Source: JAYRWN01 sp041917975 (GTDB lineage: Bacteria; Bacteroidota; Bacteroidia; Chitinophagales; Saprospiraceae). Taken from it: DNA of 57,148 nucleotides. Below, piece by piece: positions 43,473 to 51,943 of the stretch. The notes beneath the pieces are model-generated. The model had not been told where the DNA came from. It was given only the letters and a program-made list of their open reading frames with translations, and ran no database searches. Position 1 is the first letter of the stretch. Every line of letters begins with the position of its first letter. The position numbers and the translations under genes are program-made. The DNA lies in contig JAYRWN010000102.1 of the NCBI GenBank assembly GCA_041917975.1, positions 1 through 57,148 on the forward strand. The letters run 5' to 3'.

Positions 43473-44873
43473 ATGGAAGTTCTTTTAACCCATGCGTATT
43501 ATTTACAACGTGACCTTCATGAACAAGCCATCATGAAACCCTATCCTCCTTTAGGATTGTTGTATATCAGTGCCTGGTTAGAGAAATTTAATATTGTCCA
43601 TGAAGTTTATGACTCCACCTTTCACCAACCAAATGATCAGTACCAATTCATCCTTCAGCATAAACCCAAAATCATCGGCATCTATACCAACCTGGTGAGC
43701 AAAATTGAAGTCATCCGTTTGATGAAGTTTATCCGGCAGGATGATACGTTGGCCAATGCTTTAATTGTTTTGGGCGGGCCCGATGTCTCCTACAATGTGG
43801 AGAATTATCTCCATTGTGGCGCAGATGTATTGGTGATCGGTGAAGGCGAACAAACGTTCGTGGAGGTGGTTTTAGCCTGGCAAAATAACCCTCAGGTCAA
43901 TTTCACCGGCATTGCCGGTATTGCCTTTCGTAATCCAGAAGGGTTGATTGAAAAAACCCCGGCCCGTTCAAAACTGAAAGACCTCGATCAGTTGCCGTGG
44001 CCCAACCGCAAAAAAATAGACCTTTCTACCTACCTGGACGCATGGAAAAAACACCATGGCAAACATTCCATTACCATTAGCACGCAACGGGGATGCCCTT
44101 ATACCTGCCGGTGGTGCAGTGTCGCAGTCTATGGACAAAGTTACCGGCGCAGGTCACCGGTACAGGTGGTGCAGGAAATGCTGCATCTTAAAGAGATTTA
44201 CCAGCCTGACCAGGTGTGGTTTGTCGATGATGTTTTTACCATCAGTCACCGGTGGCTCGAGGAATTTAACCATGAAGTACATCAGCATGCAGCCGTTATT
44301 CCCTTCGAATGTATTACCAGGGCCGACCGGCTAAATGAACAGGTTCTGCGGTTGTTAAAAACATCGGGTTGTTTCCGGGTCTGGATTGGCGCTGAAAGTG
44401 GTTCTCAAACTATCCTGGATGCCATGGATCGCCGGGTACAGGCCACGTATGTCCAGGACATGATTCGCACCGCCAAAAACATAGGCCTGGAAACCGGCAC
44501 CTTCATTATGCTGGGCTATCCCGGTGAAACCGAACAAGATATCCTTATGACGCGTGATCATTTGTTGCTGGCTCAACCCGACCTGTTCACCATTACCATC
44601 GCCTATCCCATCAAAGGAACTCCTTTGTATGACTCCACCGAAAGGACTCACCAAAAAAACCTGGAATGGACCACCACCACCGACCGCGATATCGACTTCA
44701 AACGCACCTATGCCCGGCCGTATTACACCTTTGCCCTGATCTGGATCAGCCACACCATGGCCCTCAGCAAATTAAACTCAAAAGGGTACCGTTTTAGTTT
44801 TAAATATCTGACCCATCTCGGTAAATGGGTGACCGCCAGGCTATTGATGCACCTCATAAAATTGACCAGTTAA
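43473..44873 (+). CDS. B12-binding-type radical SAM enzyme (second of three)
   Basis: A 466-residue protein with an N-terminal cobalamin-binding-like domain (PPLGLLYISAWLEKFN; ADVLVIGEGEQTFVEVV). The radical SAM core carries the cluster motif CPYTCRWC (Cys208/212/215), followed by VWFVDDVFTI, GAESGSQTILDAMDRRV and ETGTFIMLGYPGETEQDI, and then a helical end. No DxHxxG cobalamin ligand is seen (EVYDSTF at that place). It shares the general order with the gene at 40365 and many blocks (for example GAESGSQ.ILDAMD), so the two probably arose from one ancestor. It starts 14 bases after the previous stop. Confidence 0.88.
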   Translation: MEVLLTHAYYLQRDLHEQAIMKPYPPLGLLYISAWLEKFNIVHEVYDSTFHQPNDQYQFILQHKPKIIGIYTNLVSKIEVIRLMKFIRQDDTLANALIVLGGPDVSYNVENYLHCGADVLVIGEGEQTFVEVVLAWQNNPQVNFTGIAGIAFRNPEGLIEKTPARSKLKDLDQLPWPNRKKIDLSTYLDAWKKHHGKHSITISTQRGCPYTCRWCSVAVYGQSYRRRSPVQVVQEMLHLKEIYQPDQVWFVDDVFTISHRWLEEFNHEVHQHAAVIPFECITRADRLNEQVLRLLKTSGCFRVWIGAESGSQTILDAMDRRVQATYVQDMIRTAKNIGLETGTFIMLGYPGETEQDILMTRDHLLLAQPDLFTITIAYPIKGTPLYDSTERTHQKNLEWTTTTDRDIDFKRTYARPYYTFALIWISHTMALSKLNSKGYRFSFKYLTHLGKWVTARLLMHLIKLTS

Positions 44874-44874
44874 C

Positions 44875-45030
44875 ATGCAGGATCTGGACCGTCTGTTACA
44901 AACCTATCCCCAGGTGGACTTTGTATATCATATCCATACGGTTGTGCCACAATTTGAACAACATTATCTGGCGGTCAGGGGGAAAGTTGACTGGCTATAC
45001 CCAATAGACAAGCAGATGAATCATGGCTAA
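44875..45030 (+). CDS. 51-residue small gene between radical SAM and GT-C genes
   Basis: ATG at 44875 is 1 base after the radical SAM stop (44873), and TAA at 45030 lies 8 bases into the next gene (ATG at 45023). This is the same tight packing as the rest of the operon. The product is MQDLDRLLQTYPQVDFVY and on to WLYPIDKQMNHG: soluble, aromatic, no signal. No family was recognised. It may be a real small protein, or a leader that couples translation across the join. It is judged from position, not from homology. Confidence 0.45.
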   Translation: MQDLDRLLQTYPQVDFVYHIHTVVPQFEQHYLAVRGKVDWLYPIDKQMNHG

Positions 45031-46468
45031 AAAACATTTTATTTTTTTTACCCTGATCCTGCTTGCCCTGCGGTTTCTGCATTTCGGTCCTGACCTTGAA
45101 GCACCCCACGACTGGAGACAATGTGATACCGCCCACTATAGTCGAGATTTTTACGAAAACGGCCTCGACCTGCTCCATCCCAAAGTGTGTTGGATGGGTA
45201 ACCGGGATACCCTGGCCCTGGAATTTCCCTTACCCGAAGCGATCGTTGCTCTCGGATACCAGATAACCGGTGAATCGATCCCCTGGGCCAGAATGTGCTT
45301 TTTTTTATTTTTTGGGTTAAGTGTTTATTATTTGTACCAGTTCACCGGCTTGTTGTGGGGTACCGGTATGGCCAAAATCAGTTCTATAATCTTTATGGGT
45401 GCTCCCCTGAGCTTATTTTATTCCCGGGCCATCCACATAGATTTTTTTGTGGTGTTTTGCACCCATGCCATGGTCCATTATTTTTTGTGTGGCCTAAAAA
45501 ACAAACGAACTGAGGCCATAATTTTAAGTAGTTTTTTTGCTGCGTTAGCTTTTTTAGTGAAAGCGGCCTATCCATTTTACTGGATCATTCCCCTGCTGTA
45601 TTATGTTCATCATTTGCGTCAATGGCGCTGGTTTTTATCCCGCAGTTTTATCTTTATGTTGCCCTTACTTTTATTTTTTTGGTGGCAACATCGCGTCTTT
45701 ACCATAAATAATGCCTCTCCGGACTGGAGTTATATTCTACATTACCATAAAATGATTCAAAGCCCTGGTTGGTATTTTGGTCATTTCAAATTCAGACTCC
45801 AGCCTTATCCCTGGTTTATTTTGTTCCTGCGGGGCACCGGAGAAGCGGCCGGATTTGCCGGCAGCATTTTATTAATTTTCGGCTTAATCCGGTCAAAAAG
45901 TATCCCTCAGGCCGGATTTTTGTGGTCCTGGTTAACCGGCATAGGCCTGTATATTCTGGTTTTTTTTAATTTAAATGTGGTGCATAATTATTACCAAATA
46001 CCCTTGGTAGCTCCGGCGGCTGTATTAATTGGTTGGGGCATCCTTAGTGCCGCGCAAAATAACCAGATCAAAATACTCATCATGAGCTCAGCCATAGTCC
46101 TGGTTAACTTTATCTATGCCGAAACAAATTATTACCACGTCAGTCATGATCATGTGGAGGCAGGACAGATTATTCAGGAAAACACTCCGGAAAAAGCGCT
46201 GGTGATTGTAACCTATGGTAACCTGGATTGCCGCAATCCGAAAATCCTTTACCGGGCACACCGTAAAGGTTGGTCTGTGGAGGAAGCTGCCCTGAATCCG
46301 ACCGTCCTGACCAGACTTCACCGGGAAGAAAAGGCTGCGTATTGGATTTATATTGGCCAGTCCGTTCCCCAGACTATTTCTGATGCTCTCCCCGGTTCAT
46401 TAATCCTGCTTAAATCAATACCTTTAAATTCTGTTAAAAAAACAGCTTTTATCTTTAAACTGGTTTAG
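45023..46468 (+). CDS. GT-C (PMT/ArnT-like, GT39/83) membrane glycosyltransferase
   Basis: A 481-residue protein with about 12 hydrophobic segments. The first exported loop carries HDWRQCDTAHYSRDFYENG (about 30-48), the acidic loop that coordinates the lipid-phosphate sugar in GT-C enzymes, followed by EFPLPEAIVALGYQI. The family moves sugars from polyprenyl-phosphate donors onto lipids, glycans or proteins on the outer side of the inner membrane. In this locus polyprenyl-phospho-arabinose (from the operon at 51938-56025) is a natural candidate donor. It overlaps the 51-residue gene by 8 bases. Confidence 0.8.
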   Translation: MAKKHFIFFTLILLALRFLHFGPDLEAPHDWRQCDTAHYSRDFYENGLDLLHPKVCWMGNRDTLALEFPLPEAIVALGYQITGESIPWARMCFFLFFGLSVYYLYQFTGLLWGTGMAKISSIIFMGAPLSLFYSRAIHIDFFVVFCTHAMVHYFLCGLKNKRTEAIILSSFFAALAFLVKAAYPFYWIIPLLYYVHHLRQWRWFLSRSFIFMLPLLLFFWWQHRVFTINNASPDWSYILHYHKMIQSPGWYFGHFKFRLQPYPWFILFLRGTGEAAGFAGSILLIFGLIRSKSIPQAGFLWSWLTGIGLYILVFFNLNVVHNYYQIPLVAPAAVLIGWGILSAAQNNQIKILIMSSAIVLVNFIYAETNYYHVSHDHVEAGQIIQENTPEKALVIVTYGNLDCRNPKILYRAHRKGWSVEEAALNPTVLTRLHREEKAAYWIYIGQSVPQTISDALPGSLILLKSIPLNSVKKTAFIFKLV

Positions 46469-46479
46469 ATCCCTCAATA

Positions 46480-47232
46480 TTGATAAGTACTTCATTAAAA
46501 CAACGAATTAAAAACCTTCTGCCGGGAACCCTGCGCGATGCCCTGGAGGGCATGGGATATGTTTTCCGGTCATCCCGGTATACGCAGTCATCCCCTCAGG
46601 CCACCTTTGAGTTGATTTTTAAGGAGAACCGTTGGTCATCCCAGGAAAGTGTTTCCGGGCCCGGCTCCGGCAAAGCACATGCGGCTATATTTATCCCCAG
46701 CCTGGAAAATTGTTTGCGGGAATTTTCCATCAGAACCATGCTGGACTTGCCTTGTGGAGATTTTAACTGGATGCAGGAGGTCCAGCTCGCCGGCATCAAT
46801 TATACCGGAGCAGACCTGGTCGAAGAATTGATCCTAAAAAATCAGGCTAATTTTCCACAACACCGGTTTATTCGCCTGGATTTACTGAAGGACCAACTTC
46901 CTACCGTGGATCTCTTCTTTAATCGCGATTGCCTGGTCCACTTCTCGTTTTATCATATTGCTCAGGCTTTAATAAACATTGGCAGTTCAGGCAGTACTTA
47001 TTTCATGACCACCAGTTTTTCAGGACAACGGCTGAATTATGATATCCACAGCGGTGATTGGCGACCGCTTAACCTGCTAAGATCACCCTTTCATTTTCCA
47101 AACCCCCTGCTCACCATACCAGAATACACCGCGGAAAACCGGTTTGATCACCGGGGGAAAACTTTATGTTTATGGGAGATCCGTACCCTCCGGCCGGTTA
47201 TTGAAAAATTTTCAAAAAAATACCAAACCTGA
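46480..47232 (+). CDS. Class I SAM-dependent methyltransferase (no. 3 of 4)
   Basis: A 250-residue methyltransferase read from a TTG at 46480, 11 bases after the previous stop. No ATG lies nearby; the next one, 24 codons in, would cut conserved-looking sequence. Motif I is MLDLPCGDFNWMQEV (about 88-102), then TGADLVEELI, DLFFNRDCLVHFSF and YFMTTSF. The tail has YTAENRFDHRGKTLCLWEI. It resembles small-molecule methyltransferases of class I with a DxPCGDfxW motif, often in glycan clusters. It ends in a 1-base stop/start overlap (TGATG) with the next GT-C gene. Confidence 0.8.
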   Translation: MISTSLKQRIKNLLPGTLRDALEGMGYVFRSSRYTQSSPQATFELIFKENRWSSQESVSGPGSGKAHAAIFIPSLENCLREFSIRTMLDLPCGDFNWMQEVQLAGINYTGADLVEELILKNQANFPQHRFIRLDLLKDQLPTVDLFFNRDCLVHFSFYHIAQALINIGSSGSTYFMTTSFSGQRLNYDIHSGDWRPLNLLRSPFHFPNPLLTIPEYTAENRFDHRGKTLCLWEIRTLRPVIEKFSKKYQT

Positions 47233-48680
47233 TGCACCCCTTGATCCAAAAATTATCCCTAAAACCAGGATACATTTTTTTTCTGGTGCCTCTTTTTGTA
47301 TTAATCATTTTACGACTGTTAGGCTTTGATGGCATGACCGGACAAGACAGTTACGCCTATGTCGATTATGCTAAAAAAATTGTGGAGGGCATAAAAACCG
47401 GCACTCATCCGGGTGATTTTTTTTGGCCGGCGGGTTATCCCTTATTAGGTGTTCTCCTTAAACCCCTTATTCCTTTTATGGACTTGAGTCTACAGCTCAT
47501 CGGGGTCATCAGTTTAGCGCTGACCTTACACCTCATTTATAAATTATTAATACAATTACATGGGCCGGAGCAGAAAAATAGCCCGTTGGCCTATCTGTTT
47601 ATTTTTGGTCTTTTTACACCCTATTTTTTGCGCCAATCTTTGCTTACCATGTCTGACCTACCTGCCGCAGGTATATTTACGGGTGGGATTTATTACACAC
47701 GTTATTATGTTCAAAACGGTCAACTAAAGCATTTGTCCCTGGCTGTTTTGTGTTTCTTTTATTCGGCTTTTATTCGCTTTCCTGCCGGTGTTATCGCTCT
47801 GCCGTTTCTCCTATGGTTAATTTTCTCCTGGGTAAAACATGGCCACCCTTTCAAGCAGCTGATTGTTTTATTGATTCCTCTGGGTATTGGTGCACTTTAT
47901 TTTTTTTTCAAAGAAGGTTCTGTATTTTTAACTGACCGATCCTGGTCCATAAACTATTTATTCACCACCGTTTTTCAAACCCGCGAAGGGATTATCAAAA
48001 CTACTTTCCCGAATATTATCATGGTGTTCAGTCCATTTGCACATTACGGATTTATGTTACCAGGGTTTATCTTTATCCTGCTCGGGTTAAAAGAAATCAG
48101 AACAAACCAACTTTTATGGTTAATTGCTGCGTCCTATCTCTTGTACGCCCTTTTTATAGGGAGTTATGAAGGTCAGCAAAAACGGCATCTCATCATGGCC
48201 TTTCCGCTGGTATTAATTTTATGCTTTGCCGGATTTAATTTAGTAATTACTAAAATTTCAGCCCATTATCACTCCGTTTTATTTATATTACTCTTAGGTG
48301 TACAATTGATCTTAAGCCTACTTTCATTTCAAGGCGTTTATAGCCGTAGCAAACTGGAAAGAACTATTACCAAAGATTTATTTACCAGATTTAAAACAGC
48401 AAACCAAGATATCATTCTTTATTCATTTGACATTGATGTCGCTTTAAAAAGTAGAGGCGTACCGATGGATTTTTACAATTTCTGGATGCAAGATTTTAAC
48501 GAATTTATAGCAGGAGCTTATGTCTTATTTAATGAACATCAGCTCAAAGGTCAGTGGAAAGGTACACGGGTCATGCATAACTGGGAAAATCTGAAAGCCT
48601 GGCATCATTTAACGGTGGTAACGGAATATCCCGGGCAATGGAGCCTTTACCAAATTGGCCCTGGAAAAATTAAAGAATAA
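47232..48680 (+). CDS. GT-C-type membrane glycosyltransferase (second)
   Basis: A 482-residue protein with about a dozen hydrophobic segments. The acidic loop after the first segment (FDGMTGQDSYAYVDYAKKIVEG, about 32-53), followed by FFWPAGYPLLGVLLKPL, is typical of PMT/GT39-like enzymes. The exported tail (about 380-482) is soluble and mixed. It is coupled (TGATG) to the methyltransferase before it and 5 bases ahead of the third radical SAM gene. It differs clearly from the GT-C gene at 45023, so the two enzymes probably add different sugars or act at different steps. Confidence 0.78.
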   Translation: MHPLIQKLSLKPGYIFFLVPLFVLIILRLLGFDGMTGQDSYAYVDYAKKIVEGIKTGTHPGDFFWPAGYPLLGVLLKPLIPFMDLSLQLIGVISLALTLHLIYKLLIQLHGPEQKNSPLAYLFIFGLFTPYFLRQSLLTMSDLPAAGIFTGGIYYTRYYVQNGQLKHLSLAVLCFFYSAFIRFPAGVIALPFLLWLIFSWVKHGHPFKQLIVLLIPLGIGALYFFFKEGSVFLTDRSWSINYLFTTVFQTREGIIKTTFPNIIMVFSPFAHYGFMLPGFIFILLGLKEIRTNQLLWLIAASYLLYALFIGSYEGQQKRHLIMAFPLVLILCFAGFNLVITKISAHYHSVLFILLLGVQLILSLLSFQGVYSRSKLERTITKDLFTRFKTANQDIILYSFDIDVALKSRGVPMDFYNFWMQDFNEFIAGAYVLFNEHQLKGQWKGTRVMHNWENLKAWHHLTVVTEYPGQWSLYQIGPGKIKE

Positions 48681-48685
48681 AAACT

Positions 48686-50206
48686 ATGGGACCAGTACAA
48701 AAAAATCAGGTTTTATTATTTAATCCCCGCAGTGCACAAAGTAAACACCGCGTTCCCAATAGTATACTACAGGTGGCCGCAAGCGTTAACGGCAAATACA
48801 CCTGTCATTTCGTAGATGGCAATCTGGAAAAGGACCCCTGGACAAAAATAGAACAGTATTTATCTACTGGAAATATTAAATATTTTGGCACTACCGTTAT
48901 GCCCGGACCACAACTACACCAGGCCATTCCCATCTCCAGGCAGATTAAATTAAAATACCCCTTGATCACTCAAATTTGGGGCGGCTATTTTCCATCCAAC
49001 CATTACCAGGCCGTTTTAACTTCCGGCTACATTGATTACGTTATTGACGGCCCCGGGGATCATGCGTTTCCCTTATTATTAGAGGCGTTGGAACAAGAAA
49101 CTCCTTTGAATGCTGTACCTAATTTAATTTTTAAAACAGACCACGGTCAGATCCTGCGCACCTCCCGGTCAGAATTGACGGATCAGGATGCCTTACCTCC
49201 TTACCCCTATGATTATTACAACACATTCTACCCGATCAACAAATATTTGGCGGCTACATTTCTCGGCAGCCGTACCATGGCCTATCACTCCAGTATGGGC
49301 TGCCCGTTCAAATGCGCCTTTTGTGCCGTAGTACCCATTTATGCCGCCCGGTGGAAAGGTAAAAGTGCCCGCCGTATCTTTGAAGACATCATTGACCTGA
49401 AAAATAAATACCAGATCAATGCTATCGAATTTCACGACAATAATTTTTTTGTATCGGAAAAAAGAGTTGCCGAATTTTCCTCACTGATAACACCGCACCA
49501 AATAGCCTGGTGGGGCGAGGCACGTATTGATACGGTTGACCAGTTTTCTGATGAAACGTTATCGCTGATGCGCCGGTCCGGTTGCAAAATGATTTTTTTT
49601 GGTGCAGAAAGCGGCAATGACCAGTTACTCAACTTTATGGATAAGGGTGGTAAACAAACCGGTGAACAAATAACCAGATTTGCCGACCGGATAAAAACAT
49701 TTGATATTATTCCTGAATTTTCTTTTGTATTAGGTTTTCCGGCCAGAGGCAATCAAACGGTAGAGGATCAGATTACTGAAGAAATAGCATTTATAAAAAA
49801 AATAAAAGAAATAAATCCCGCAACGGAAATAATAATTTATATCTACAGCCCTGTGCCCACCGAGGGTTCAAAATTATACACGGAAATCACCAAAAACGGA
49901 TTTCGATTTCCTCAAACCCTGGAAGACTGGCTTGCCCCATCTTGGACCAATTTTGATTTGCGAAAAAACCCGCTCACGCCATGGTTAAATGCTAAAATAA
50001 TCCGCAAGATCCAAAATTTTGAAACCGTATTAAATGCTTATTATCCCACAGTTTCTGACACCAAAATTACTCCCGGGCAACGGAGAATTATTTCAGCCTT
50101 GTCAGCGTGGAGATACTATTTAAATTTTTATGCTTTTCCGTATGAATTAAAATTTCTGTTAAAATACTGGCTGCGTTACCGGCAACCACAAGAAGAGGGT
50201 TTTTAA
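48686..50206 (+). CDS. B12-binding-type radical SAM enzyme (third of three)
   Basis: A 506-residue protein with an N-terminal cobalamin-like Rossmann domain (HRVPNSILQVAASV; IKYFGTTVMPGPQL; DGPGDHAFPLLLEAL). The radical SAM domain carries the motif CPFKCAFC (Cys206/210/213), followed by IEFHDNNFFVSEKR, FFGAESGNDQLLNFMDKGG and IPEFSFVLGFP. The long C-terminal region (about 400-506) differs from the other two enzymes, which suggests another substrate. The usual DxHxxG ligand is absent (VDGNLEKDP). It begins 5 bases after the GT-C gene and 1 base separates it from the next methyltransferase. Confidence 0.88.
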   Translation: MGPVQKNQVLLFNPRSAQSKHRVPNSILQVAASVNGKYTCHFVDGNLEKDPWTKIEQYLSTGNIKYFGTTVMPGPQLHQAIPISRQIKLKYPLITQIWGGYFPSNHYQAVLTSGYIDYVIDGPGDHAFPLLLEALEQETPLNAVPNLIFKTDHGQILRTSRSELTDQDALPPYPYDYYNTFYPINKYLAATFLGSRTMAYHSSMGCPFKCAFCAVVPIYAARWKGKSARRIFEDIIDLKNKYQINAIEFHDNNFFVSEKRVAEFSSLITPHQIAWWGEARIDTVDQFSDETLSLMRRSGCKMIFFGAESGNDQLLNFMDKGGKQTGEQITRFADRIKTFDIIPEFSFVLGFPARGNQTVEDQITEEIAFIKKIKEINPATEIIIYIYSPVPTEGSKLYTEITKNGFRFPQTLEDWLAPSWTNFDLRKNPLTPWLNAKIIRKIQNFETVLNAYYPTVSDTKITPGQRRIISALSAWRYYLNFYAFPYELKFLLKYWLRYRQPQEEGF

Positions 50207-50207
50207 C

Positions 50208-50891
50208 ATGCTCAGCAAGATAATTTTTAAAATTAAGTCTTTAGCCCAGCCATTCCTTTGGCCCATCTATAAATTCTATATGTCCAGGCCCAGATGGTAC
50301 AACTTTCAACAGATCTCAGTTTTAGTATTGCCTTCCGTATTTCACCCACAGGTATTTATCAGCACCAAGGTTTTATTACACTACCTTCTGCGATTTGAAT
50401 TAAGCGGTAAAAAACTATTGGAACTTGGCGCCGGCAGTGGTTTAATCAGCCTGGTAGCCAGTCAAAGAGGCGCACTGGTCACCTCCAGTGATATTAACCC
50501 GGAGGCCATAGCCGGACTAAGGGAGAGTTACCAAAAAAATAATTTACATGGCCTAACCATCGTATCGGACTTATTTGATCAGCTTCCGCGGCAAGAATTC
50601 GACTTCATCGTAATCAACCCACCTTATTTCCCCAAAACGGCAAATAATTATTTGGAGATGGCCTTTTATTGTGGCCCGAATTATGAATACTACCGGAAAC
50701 TATTCCACCAATTACCCTCATACCTGGCAATAAATACCACCGCCCTGATGATCCTGAACGAAACGTGTGACCGGAAAACAATTGTGGCCCTAAGTCATGA
50801 AGCCCAACTAAAATTTGAGCTGAAGTGGACCATCAACCGGTATGGGGAAAAACAGTATATTTATCAAATTCGTAAAGACCAGGTACAATGA
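50208..50891 (+). CDS. HemK/RsmC-like methyltransferase (no. 4 of 4)
   Basis: A 227-residue methyltransferase with motif I LLELGAGSGLISLVASQRGA (about 65-84), VTSSDINPEAI, and the motif IV NPPYF (about 138-142) in FDFIVINPPYF. This motif is typical of methyltransferases acting on an amide or amino nitrogen (HemK/PrmC, RsmC type). It therefore differs from the other three in this operon and may act on an amino group of the product. It overlaps the following glycosyltransferase by 4 bases (ATGA). The acceptor is unknown. Confidence 0.83.
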   Translation: MLSKIIFKIKSLAQPFLWPIYKFYMSRPRWYNFQQISVLVLPSVFHPQVFISTKVLLHYLLRFELSGKKLLELGAGSGLISLVASQRGALVTSSDINPEAIAGLRESYQKNNLHGLTIVSDLFDQLPRQEFDFIVINPPYFPKTANNYLEMAFYCGPNYEYYRKLFHQLPSYLAINTTALMILNETCDRKTIVALSHEAQLKFELKWTINRYGEKQYIYQIRKDQVQ

Positions 50892-51943
50892 CCCAAAAAG
50901 AGTTAAATGTGCTGTGGATTGTACCGGGATTTGCGGCCGATGAGCAAGACTATAATTGTATTCCGCCTCTTCAGGATCTGGCGCGTGAATTGTCCATGGC
51001 GGGCGTAACCCTATTTATTCTTGCCCTGGATTATCCCTATCACACCAATCCCTATTTATGGCACGGCATTCCAGTCCAATCCGCCAATAAGCGCAATCGC
51101 CGCTGGGGCAGGGTATGGTATTGGCGGCGCTTGATTCATTACGCTAACAAAATTCAGCAGGAACGACGCATTACCTCTATCCATAGTTTCTGGCTGGGAC
51201 CATGCTGGTTGATCGGACATTATTTAGCCCGTAAATGGGCTATTCCTCATCGAACTACTTTAATGGGACAAGATGTATTGCCATCAAATCCCTACTTGAA
51301 ATTATCCCGGTATCTGGGTCATAATTATTTGGTGGCCCTGTCCGCATTTCATCAGAAAATACTGGCGGAAAGTGGAGGTAAAGCGGACATAATTATCCCC
51401 TGGGGTTTGCCGGCATCCTTCCCCCAATTTCACAACCAAAAAAAAACGATTGATATCCTGGGTTGCGGTTCTTTAATCACCCTAAAAAATTGGACGTTAT
51501 GGCTGGAGGTGGTGACCGAATTGTGCGCAAAGTACCCTCATTTGCGGACCGAACTAATCGGAGCCGGTCCTGAACGGGAGACCATAATTAAACATATAAT
51601 TTCATCTGGGTTAGAAAATCAGGTTATTTTACGCGGTGAATTACCACGGCAAGGCGTTTGGCAAAAAATGGCTGAAACTAAAATACTCTTACACACCTCT
51701 ACCTTTGAATCCTATGGTATGGTACTCGCTGAAGCGTATGCCCTGGGCTGTCATGTAGTCAGTACACCGGTCGGTATAGTTCCGGAAATGGCCCGTTGTG
51801 GAAATACTAAAGACGAATTAGTAGAGATTATAAACGAAATATTAATTCATCCGCAATTAAAAAAATTTTATCCGCCTTTTTCAATTCAAAATACAGCTGG
51901 TAAATACCTGCAATTATACCAGGAAAAAATACCACTATTATAA
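50888..51943 (+). CDS. GT4-type glycosyltransferase
   Basis: A 351-residue two-domain GT-B glycosyltransferase. The C-terminal donor domain has ILGCGSLITLKNW, AGPERETIIKHI, LENQVILRGELPRQGV and the EX7E motif ESYGMVLAEAYALGCHVVST (about 275-295), characteristic of GT4. The N-terminal domain is the acceptor half. No membrane segment is seen, so it works on the inner face of the inner membrane with a nucleotide-sugar donor. It is the last gene of the operon, and its 3' end overlaps the convergent sulfotransferase gene by 6 bases. Confidence 0.86.
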   Translation: MTQKELNVLWIVPGFAADEQDYNCIPPLQDLARELSMAGVTLFILALDYPYHTNPYLWHGIPVQSANKRNRRWGRVWYWRRLIHYANKIQQERRITSIHSFWLGPCWLIGHYLARKWAIPHRTTLMGQDVLPSNPYLKLSRYLGHNYLVALSAFHQKILAESGGKADIIIPWGLPASFPQFHNQKKTIDILGCGSLITLKNWTLWLEVVTELCAKYPHLRTELIGAGPERETIIKHIISSGLENQVILRGELPRQGVWQKMAETKILLHTSTFESYGMVLAEAYALGCHVVSTPVGIVPEMARCGNTKDELVEIINEILIHPQLKKFYPPFSIQNTAGKYLQLYQEKIPLL

